Assembly: GCF_001949145.1 (NCBI RefSeq)
Contig: NW_019091461.1
Span: forward strand, 558,001-622,000
Length of the DNA: 64,000 nucleotides
Origin: Acanthaster planci
Taxonomy: Eukaryota > Echinodermata > Asteroidea > Valvatida > Acanthasteridae
Direction of reading: 5' to 3'
The notes under the pieces are model-generated. The model was not told where the DNA came from. It ran no database searches and saw nothing but the letters and a program-made list of their open reading frames with translations. The position numbers and the translations under genes are program-made. Positions 37,142 through 46,900 of this stretch are shown piece after piece; position 1 is the first letter of the stretch, and every line of letters begins with the position of its first letter.

Positions 37142-38010
37142 TAAAAAACCTGGACTGAAGTTGGAGGCCATTGTATTGAATATCCCACTAAAATGGCCAC
37201 GCGGTCACTTCAATTCACACTTAAGCAGTTACTGCTGAGCTGCCTCTCCAGTGTATAGAGATCAGTGGTCAGAATACTGCAGGGGCTTGGTGATCCGGCG
37301 GGCCTAATTGGCTAATAGTTTCTGCAGATGCTCTTTTCAAGAAATCCCCCTATTGTTCTCGTTCACAGGGAGACAAACATGTCAGTGCAGGTCACAGAGA
37401 AACATGGTTTGAAAATTCTCCGGTTGATGTTTGTACTTCGTTTGCTGTTATTTATGAGATTCTCTTTCACAACAAAAAATGTTCACTTTACAGAAAAATC
37501 TACGGATGTTTATCAAGATGATACGGTGTAATTTATAGGACAGTTATTTAACAGGATCATAATTATGCGGTTTACAGGAACAAGACAACAGATTTTGAAA
37601 GGACGAAATAGTCCGAAATTTTGTGGCAAGAAACGGCTTTGCTTCCTTCCTCCATCGTGGAAGTAATTGTCCTGTAATATTTACGGCGTGAATAAGTTCT
37701 CGATTTTATTTGCTAACTCTCGACTGTATGTACGCATATTCTGATTTTGATTCGCTGTTTATAACTCTGACACCCCTTGGTTGGTGCATGCGCGTGTGGG
37801 TGTTTTTCTTTTTTTGAAGGGAAAACTTTTCTCGAAACTTCCGAGTCCTATGCAGTTTGTACACGAAACGTGTCCAAGGAACTGGGCCTGTAGTTTCTCA
37901 CCCATTTCTGTTACCAGTCTGTTATAAGTCCTTCGGTCCTACGGATAATGTAATTGTGATTAAGCCTCTCTGCTAGGAGATCAAGGCCCAGGCCTTCAAT
38001 GTAAACAAGT

Positions 38011-38275
38011 AAAAGTGTAAACACATTTTGCACCCATTTTTAACACGTTTAACCCACAACATGTGTTCCAATATCATACACTGAAATGCGATTAGGAATG
38101 TGTTCAATTGCTTAACGCCTTTTCAGGGTAACCTTTAGCTTTTGAAATCGTCGTAGCATTTAAACACATTCCCAACTGCATTTCATTGTGAATATCTAAG
38201 CACGTCGTAGGTGTGAGTGTTAAAAAAATAAAAAATGGGTGCAAAAAGTTAAGAAATGTGCTTAAACTCTAAGCG
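38011..38275. mobile_element. Fold-back, MITE-like palindromic element
   Basis: Two inverted arms of roughly 95 bases enclose a centre near 38.13 kb. The left arm has 'tttgcacccatttttaaca', then 'cactgaaatgcgatta' and 'ggaatgtgtt'. The right arm has the reverse complements 'aacacattccca', 'ctgcatttcattgtg' and 'aaaatgggtgcaaaa'. No ORF is present. The structure fits a non-autonomous DNA transposon. I could not identify a target-site duplication with confidence. Confidence 0.65.
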
Positions 38276-38664
38276 CCTTTTCAAAGTGCACTGAAGGGTA
38301 AGAACACAGCGACTACATGTTGCTATATGCGCAGAAGGCACAAAGAGACCCATCAATCAAAGGAGCCCAAAATAACACTTGCCCTTTTGTTTGAGGCCCT
38401 TGGTAGCGTTAATAATTTAGTTTTACAAAAACAGTTAAATTCTATTTCACAATTGTCACCCTAACCTCTGATTGCTGACATGCTAGCAATGAATACATCT
38501 GCGAAATGTACATACATGTAATTATCACGAGTGCATGTTTAAAACAGAACAGTGTACAAAAAAGAATAAAAATACAAAGAATTAGTTATGTTAAAACATA
38601 ACAATTTGATAATGGAAAATACAGCAATGGAAAGGGTTCAGTTTGACAGTGAATAAGTCATTAC

Positions 38665-38844
38665 CTTTCCGGATGACCGAGTAATTACTTTTATTTGAGA
38701 GGACCTGAGTGCTCGTTTTTCTCTGTCAAGCCTGTATATTGTACACCGTTTTTGGTAGTTTATTTTTGCAGAGCAATTCCTGTCCACGCATTGTATAGCA
38801 CATTCAATTGGACCCTCCTCCCGGAATCGTAGAGATAGCGTCAC
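38665..38844 (-). CDS. Possible internal exon with PAN/apple-like cysteines
   Basis: This 180-base minus-strand open segment, phase 0 at both ends, is bounded by an acceptor (atacagggcag) and a good donor (CGGAAAG|GTAATG). The peptide contains LRFREEGPIECAIQCVDRNC, then SAKINYQKRCTIYRLDRE. The pattern C-x3-C-x4-C...NY...C is like PAN/apple extracellular modules. A second open minus frame (39125-38841) lies directly upstream and reads GFQKRRHSEPVVRFRGFPRT... No flanking exon could be tied in, so gene structure and function remain unknown. Confidence 0.3.
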
Positions 38845-39207
38845 CTGCCCTGTATGAATATCATTCCCGTGGTGAGTTCCTCCTGGATTTGTTGCAGCTC
38901 TCCTCGTGCATCCGTTGCTTCATTCATACCCAGGAAATCTCGTGTTCGGGGAAATCCCCGAAAACGTACGACCGGTTCAGAGTGGCGCCTTTTTTGGAAC
39001 CCGGGGCTGTCCCACATGGTGTTTGAAAACGTAAAGAAAAACAGGTCTAAACTGTGATTTGTGCATACGTTTGGAGCTACACACATTGTATCAATGCACA
39101 ATAGCTGAACATTATGGTACGTCAAAATTATTAGAAAAAATTATTGTAGTCATGCATAGCTTCAGGCCAAACAGCTAACCTTTCGAGATTTCGACCACTC
39201 CATATAG

Positions 39208-39335
39208 CGGTGGCATAACTAAAGGGTAGAGCATTGGGGGGGGGTCCCGATTGAATTAAGCCTATGCCTGCTCCCAATGCCCCCCCCCCGCTCAGAAATT
39301 AGATAAGGAAAAATGTACCTCAGTTACGCCACTGG
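39208..39335. mobile_element. Small MITE with CAGTGGCGTAACT-type ends and G/C runs
   Basis: Left end GCGGTGGCATAACT and right end AGTTACGCCACTGG are inverted repeats. Inside, GCATT-G9 (39231-39244) pairs with CCCAATGC and a C10 run (39273-39289). Termini of the CAGTGGCGTA type with G-rich subterminal runs are a recurrent pattern among non-autonomous DNA transposons. There is no coding capacity. Confidence 0.6.
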
Positions 39336-39339
39336 TTCT

Positions 39340-41000
39340 CGCTGACCGTTAGCTCCTCCCATCAAATCTATACCTCATTCCATAACACCCGACACCTTTC
39401 TTTCGGTACCCCGGTTCTGTGTTCAGTACCCCCCGACACCCGACCCGTTCTCTTCCCTTTCAACTGCCAATGGTGTGTCTAACAAGTAGATTTCTGGGGT
39501 ACACATTTCTTTTTCAGGAGTTACTGAAAGCAGATTAAGTGTGGCTTGTTAACACACTAAATGCTTGTCAAAGTTTCAAATGGGGATTGGAGAGACTTGG
39601 GATACAAACTTCTGAGGGGAGGGGACGGACGCGTGTCCCCTCCCCCATGTTATTCTCTAACATGCTTAGACATTTAATCGTCAGAAGACGGACTCTTTCC
39701 TCAAAGACATCTTAAGAAACCACTTTAAGGGTGGCAAGGCCAGTTTGGGACATTAGGAGAACATGTGTTGAGATTTTTGTTTAAAAAATAGATAATACTG
39801 AACTTATCAGAGATATGGATGCCGCTTGTTTCTGTACAGAAACCCACTTATTCACTATCATAATATCATACCCCTAAACTAAAAAATACAAAACAGACAT
39901 CAACCTACGTATAATAATCCTCTGGTTACATATTATGATTGTATGGAATAGATATGTACAAGTGTGTGTGTCCTGCAGTTTTTCAATGTTCACACTATAT
40001 TAGCGTCAAACAACCTGTGTGGTATGGAAAAACTGACAGATATAGCACTTTCTGTGTTTATACCTCATGCCTTCGCAGAGCTCAAGTATAAATAACGGTG
40101 GCATATCATTGCTCTGTCATAATATTACGAGAGTTTTAAACGAATGCATTGTCTGAGATTGGGTCTTGACGCACAGACCTTCTCTCAATCTAATAACTAG
40201 AGTTACGCGTTTCCTGTCCCTGTAGCATGAGTCGGTCGTTGTAGGCACAGATTTTCTTTGAAATGAATGTTGCAATATTGAGTAAAGTTTGAGATATTGA
40301 GACAGTCCTTCCCTTGACCCAAAAGCAAATCCATCACGGAGACACCATACATGTTTCATCCATCCGTCCGTCCATTCACTTTTGATGGCCGTAACTTGAG
40401 GCGGTTACTGGCGCTTTACTAGCGATATGCCCAACTGCGGACGGCCCCCTTTGTCAATTCCGTCGACAATTTCCGCTTCCTTGAAAAGTTTAGCCAAAGA
40501 AAGCTCTGCTTGATTCACGTCAAGAGTGGTGCCTGATCCTCTCCTAAGAGTCCGGAGGGGACCCCGTTCCTTTTATGTATGCATAAACCTGCTAGAACAG
40601 TCCTGGCCAAAAGGGCGACCATTTCAAAATGCCCCCCGCGATCGGGTTTGTGCGCAAGTATTAATAAACTCGTTTCAGTCTACTATCAAGTGTTTCCCAT
40701 TTTCATCTGCAAATACAGATTAAAAAGAACCTTTGATCATCATTGAAGGCAATTATTGGTTAGATATAAGTATTTTACGGGAATACATGTTAAGTATTTG
40801 CAGTGTATTTCCACTGGTTTTTAATTTTGGCCCTAGCTTCCGCTGAAGCAAACCACCCCAAGTTTACCTGAACAAGTCTACCGCCCATGCACAGGTGACA
40901 CATGGAGTCTTGCCACCAGTCTCCAGCAGCGACAACGATAAGAACAGTTCTGATGGGCACCAGACGTTTTGGCACTTCGGATTGCTCGCGATCACGAGCC
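39340..41000. other. Intergenic region upstream of the ELK-type gene
   Basis: No ORF has homology. The last 500 bases become CpG-rich toward the ELK-type promoter. Confidence 0.5.
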
Positions 41001-41009
41001 GCCGCTCGC

Positions 41010-41100
41010 CGGGCTCTGACGTCATCACATACGCACAAGGCAGGCCGAGTCTATTTATAGGGTGTTTCCCCGAACGTACTTCCGGTTTCGAGCCGGAGTT
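41010..41100 (+). promoter_or_regulatory. Promoter of the ELK-type gene: CRE, MEF2/TATA, ETS sites
   Basis: In order there are: a full palindromic CRE, TGACGTCA (41017-41024); CTATTTATAG (41051-41060), which is both a perfect MEF2 consensus and a TATA-like element; ACTTCCGG (41078-41085), the reverse complement of the ETS/ELK core CCGGAAGT; and a second core-like CCGGAG near 41093. A start about 30 bases after the TATA-like element would fall on the ETS site. A strong donor ends the presumed first exon at 41238. The elements are seen; their use is inferred. Confidence 0.55.
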
Positions 41101-41238
41101 GGCTCGCGGACTGTCACACGACCGCGTATCTGTGACGAGTGTGTGTCAACTACATTAGTTAAATCATCGCTGAGTTGGACGGACGTGGGGCAGTCTAGTT
41201 AGCGTAACGGTGTAACTATTACGACTACAGCCTACAGG
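41085..41238 (+). other. Probable non-coding exon 1 of the ELK-type gene
   Basis: It follows the CRE/TATA/ETS cluster and ends at a strong donor, CTACAGG|GTGAGT. The next plus-strand acceptor with coding potential is at 43831 (attcatcacag), which begins the exon holding the start codon. The 5' end is estimated from the TATA-like element. Confidence 0.45.
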
Positions 41239-43831
41239 GTGAGTCATTCCATTGCACTGTAAAATTTTATGATGCAGATTTCTTTCCTCCTCGGCTAAAG
41301 TAAAACTTGCATAGTCTGTTTGGCGAACTGTAAACACCACGAATAAGCGAGTGCGGCTGCTGCGAAAAGTTTTATCAGCACTTGTTTATCATAGTTCTCC
41401 CCGGTACTCCAATGCTTTTCTGTGACGAATGGACGATCCTGGGCTGTCCATGTTTTCTTTTCTTCTGATGCTTATTATTCAAAATTATAATTATGAGGGT
41501 GTGACTCCATTATTACGGCTAAGCAAACATAGATCAACCATGCAATTGAAATCGGACGCGTATCGCCAGGTCAGCTACTTCCCGTTCTTGCTTGATTCCA
41601 GTGTAACTTGAGGTATAAATTAGTGGGCATTGTAATGTATAGGGGACGACCTTTCAAACGTTGTGAATGCTAATTTACAGCACATGTCACAGTGGCTTCA
41701 ATGAGTACCAACTCAAAGAAAATAGTGGTTGCGCTGGAAAAGACCTCGAATACAACACTGCTGTCGCTAAACTTAGATTCTAAGCATTCGCGCGAAAAAG
41801 GAAGTACAGTTATAGTTAAGAATAACACGATAAGCATTATGAGGAAGTGATTTAACCATGCACTGTTGTTTTCAGAATGAAATCACCGTACTGTAAATTT
41901 TGCCCTTATCTGGAGTTGTGCACATGATGTGTTCAATCAGTGTTTGCCACGTGATGTCTCCCTTCGTGCTTTATCAACTTGTAGCACACCGAGTGTGCAA
42001 CAGGTGGTGGGTCCATAAAGAAAACTGCCGGCGTGTCTTCTTTTATCTAGGCTCGGCGATACGGAGTTCGAGCCTCCCGCCCGGGTACCGCATACCGGAT
42101 ATCCGGGTTTGCGCTTTTGGTACCGCGGGCCCCTGTAGCTAGCTGTTACGGGGAATTGGGACAATTACCATTATCCAAACGATTGTCATGTGCGCCCGTT
42201 TGAATCTGACTACATGTAATAAACTCGAGATTTACATTCATTTCACTGGGAAAGTTTCATCAGGGGCCGGAATGGGGAAAATACCGGTTTTCCTGTTTGA
42301 TTTTAATGTGTGATTTTTCACCCTTTGGATTTCATATTCTGCGAAAGGTATTCTTTTAAAGTTGGTGCTCTGACTTGGGAAAATCCCTTTTTTGGATACC
42401 AATTCTCTAACAAACATATGGGGGTATCCTCAGCAATATTCATTGTAAATTGATCCCAAAACGACAGGTGTTTTTACTTAATTAAAATGGCCTGCCCAAA
42501 CACAGCGTGGTGGTAATGCACATGTGCTCTTTCCAAGTTATTCCATTAGAGTACAGGTCATATTGTGTCCATGTGCCTTCGTCTGTTCGATTTAATAAAA
42601 TTGCATATGCCGCTTTTTTAGATCAATCGCGTCTCGATTTGCTGTAAATAAATTGCACTTTTGTAGCATTTTGCATCCGTATCATCGTATTTTCGTTTTA
42701 TGGTTGCTGACAAATATTGCCAGTCAAAATTGTAGACAATATAAAATAGATTTCAGTGTAAAATGTTATTTTTCGAGCATTGATTTTTCCCTTTTGAATC
42801 CACAAGAATAGACTTGCAAGTACGCACAACTTGGCTTTGCCCTGCTGTCTGAGAAATGTATCTTAAAACAGGGGACTATTTTATGGATGAAACTATTAGA
42901 GCTTTTGTTCGCCTCTCTGAAGCAGTCAGCCATAGTTTATTTTTTGCTCACTTCTTCGTGGTACAAATGAATTTGACTGCTGTAATTGGTTAAAGGGGGA
43001 ATTTAGTCGCCCAAGACTGATGCGTATGGATACTCATGGGGGGAAACTTGAATGTTAAATCTATCGTTGATCGATGCATGGTAAATATGCGCGCACTTTA
43101 AGCGTGATTGTAGACGCCCACTTACGATTAGCGAGTGACGTGAATGAGTCGCGAATGCCCATTTTCAATAAGTAGATGAATTAATCACGGTATAATAAGT
43201 CAATGTCTGACAAGATGATCGTACAACTGTTATGCAACTATCATCACAGGAGAGGTTATCACCAATGTGATTGTCGTGTAAACGCACTCGAAAATGAAGA
43301 TTCCCAGACGAAATCCCATTCGAATTTCCCACACATCCCAACTTGAATCTGAATGTGGCTTAGTTTGTAATCATCAGCACCTGGTACTGGGAGTATGTAC
43401 GCAACACCTATCCATTGATGCGTGCCCTTGGTACATGCGCACATCGATCTCAGTGCAGCCGTACATACGTCATTGCGAAATTATCACTGTCCTGGCAATT
43501 ATGCTAATTAGTCCCGTCCAGCGGGTGTGAATGAAGTAGTATGGGTTGAGTGTGCAGCGCCTCATGTGCCAGTGTGTCTGTTGGACTGTGCAGACGCGTT
43601 TTACAGCGTTAGAAACCTTGAGCTATATTTTTGTTTCAATACTTTTGGTATGACTGGGAACATAAATCATGTTATCCGTTGAGATTTGGTTCATACATGT
43701 ACGGTTTCCCTCGTGCGGTTGGACATACATGTACTTGCATGCTTTTAATCAGTTCAACAGACAGTCTTTGGGAAAAAAACGAAAATAAATTGAAAATTCT
43801 ATTTTAACCTCTCTTAATAAATTCATCACAG
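41239..43831 (+). other. Intron 1 of the ELK-type gene
   Basis: About 2.6 kb without a supported gene. It includes a B-box-like word (GAGTTCGAGCCTCC near 42065) that may mark a SINE remnant and several CpG-rich patches. Confidence 0.45.
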
Positions 43832-43919
43832 GGTGAACATTTTGAAATTGGTCGCGGGAAAACCCACACATCGTGTGACGATCCGTTTTTTGTTCGTTCG
43901 TGACCGTGACATCAGCAAC

Positions 43920-46900
43920 ATGTTAACCGGGAACACCCGTGCGCCTTCACCCGCCGAGCCCGCAGCTTCGAGTCAGTCGGAACAGTTCCAGCCTCAGGCT
44001 GCACCGCCAAACAAAGGTGAGTTCTGATCGGTCCTGTCCTGTTCCAACAGGAATTTGACTCCTTAATATTAAAACAATCGGAAATAAATTAATTACGGAA
44101 TATTTCCAGTACCACGGATATTTTTTTTAATAATCTACAGTTGTTTGATTTCCAAATTTCTTCATAAAACAAGAGCTAATATTTTCAAAAGTTCAGATAG
44201 GACAGAGCGATCTTTCTCTCGTCTCTGTTGATAAATATAAGGAGTTTGTTGCTCTCGACAAAACTTTATTGTTTTAGGGGGGTCACACAATGTCGGGGGA
44301 AACCGCAAAATTTGGGACTCCGCAAAGGGGAAAGAGAATAGTCTAGAATCTTTCGCAATGCCTCATCCCTCAAATTGTGGATGACGAATTTCTGTCTGGA
44401 ATGCACGCCTATTACCTGCACTTATCGTGGGGTGACGGTTTACAATAGCTGTACCCGCAGGTCGAAAGAGTTAATGCAAACATTTCGTCAGCACACCCAT
44501 GGTCTACCTGTGCGGCCCACCATATATGGTGTGCATTCACACGGGGTTGTCCCCTCTCCCTTTGTTATACGGAACGGCACAGTAGCGGTTGTTCGGGGAA
44601 CCTCTCTGAACATTCCAGAGCCCATGACATCATCGTGGGGGTGTCATTATCGGGTCAAGGACCACTAACAAGGGGGTGCATTGAGGATTTCGGCATTCCC
44701 TGGTGCCCAAGCCTTGGCGTGCGAAGCTTCAAAGTGGCGCCGCTGTAAACTGTGTGTTGGGACCAGTGCTTTCATGACGATGTTTCTTGGTATTTTGGGG
44801 TTAACTGTGGATCTGTGTTCATGTACATGTACATGAACATGGTTCACCGTGCATGTTAAGTATACATGTACATGTAAATGTACACTGCAGGCTATATGAA
44901 CTTGTAACGCTGCTTTTACCGACGTGATCTGTGGAATTTGTTTGGTCCGACAAAAAGGAAACATATTCCATGAGTCATAGTGAAGCGGCAAGATTTAGTG
45001 AATGAGATGTGTCTACCTTGCCCGTTGAGTAAATACACAAGGAAGTATTTTCACTGGCGATTTGGCGTTCTCACCTGTCGGTTCATGTCAAAAAAAAGAT
45101 TGCAAATTCGTGACAAGTTCATTGACAGGGCATTCCTTACAAAACAGCACACTGGTGGAATTTTAATCAACTGTGAGCCGGGTGATCAAACGTCTCGGTA
45201 GGATTGTTTTCTATTATTTACTCCGTGTCATTAATTCGAAGTTATACTTTTCAGTTGTTGGTGTATTGATGTATGTTCGACAGGTCATTGGCTGATTATT
45301 GAGTTTACTCTCTGAAGTGTAATTAAATTGTGTTATCTGTAACCCATGTTTCCATAATTGTACTTTCTTTTTCTTCACATGGAATTTTTCTGTCACATTT
45401 TCCATCTTGTATCGATGGCCGAGTGTTTTGTTTTTATAGGTCCAGAGCTCTTGACAAAAGTATAGGTATATAACAATCACTTGACCTGCCATTGTGGCTA
45501 TTTTAAGGGAGTGTAACTAGAGATCTTGCAAAACCAGAAACACGACTGCGTACATAGCCGTGTGATATATTTTTTTTTCATGGCAACATCGGCTGGGCCC
45601 AGGCACAGTGGATTTTTCTGTACATCACTTCCCGAACGTCACTGGGCCGCAGCGAGCTCTTGCTTCCGCGTGCAGCCTGGGCCCGGTTTCTACCGGGAAG
45701 TGGGTCCATAATTGCATTGGACCCGCTGCCGCGTTGGGACTGGTACAGATATTCGGTTTTACTCTGCAGGGGGAGGTCGTGTACAAGTACCACACACAGG
45801 AGGCTCACTGTATCCTATCAGGAGTGCGCACTCTAAGCAAACAGTTTTCCTTCTTTTTTTCTCACGGTCGGGAAAATAATGTATACCTGTTTCACGCTGG
45901 TCCCTTTAGATAAGCCCGGGCCCGGGCGTGTCTCCACCCCGATCACGGTGAAGTCTGAGTTCCCTGCGGCGTCGACCGACCAACCCATGGATCAACAGCC
46001 GACCGTGCCTAGTACGCCGACACCGCAGGTTGCAGCCGGACTTGGAACCAAACTCAAAGGTGCGTTGGCGGTGTCATTAATAATAGTACATTGGGCCTTT
46101 CTTTCCATTGAAAGTGAGTCAAATATCGGAGATGAAATGAATCACACTTTACCATATTTCAAGGTAATGCATTACTCTCGTTACCGGTTTGTGATAACAG
46201 CGTGGGGCATTACAGCCGCAGTTGGTGTACATTTGATTCTCCATTCAGCATGTCGTTTGTGTTGACTTATCTAAGTGTTTCTTGTAATTAAGCATTTTGT
46301 GTATGCTTCTCCCAAGTGTAAATACCATTGTTATACTACAACAGATGCAAATAAAGCCTGCAAAAATCATTATGGATAAGGTCGATGTTCATTATTATTC
46401 AAGCTTGACCCATGGAACTGTTGTTGGGGAGGGGGAATGCCAATGTCAGCTAGCGTGCCCGTTCACGTCCATCACGGCTCCCAAGGGGCTGGTCAGGATT
46501 CATTGCAAATACGGTGATATTTCATTACCGTAAGTTCAAGGTTCATCCCCGTGGAGAAGCATGTTCGCCCGTGGCTCACTCAGTGCGAAAAACTTGCCGA
46601 CTTATTTGGTCTTCTCTAGTCCTGTTTTTTTCCTCACAAATCACTTGAGAGGGGCGACTTGTGTGCGGGAAAAAATGATTTCGCGGTTTGATGATTACGG
46701 AGATCGTGATTTTAACTTATGTACCCCCCCTTGCTCACAATGTCTGTGAAAATAAACAACAAACTTGGATGGAAATCGCTGTTGCACATTCACAACCAGT
46801 TCTTACTTACTTTCTATATATACTTCACACTGTGCGTGCGATGTTTGTGTAACTACAAATACTACTTTTTGCAGCACTTCTTATTACTATGTGAATGACA

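Noticed and set aside
43833-43919. Upstream extension of the first ELK coding exon reading MNILKLVAGK...
   Set aside because: It would start with GTG. The exon acceptor ends at 43831, so this part is leader sequence and the first ATG is at 43920.
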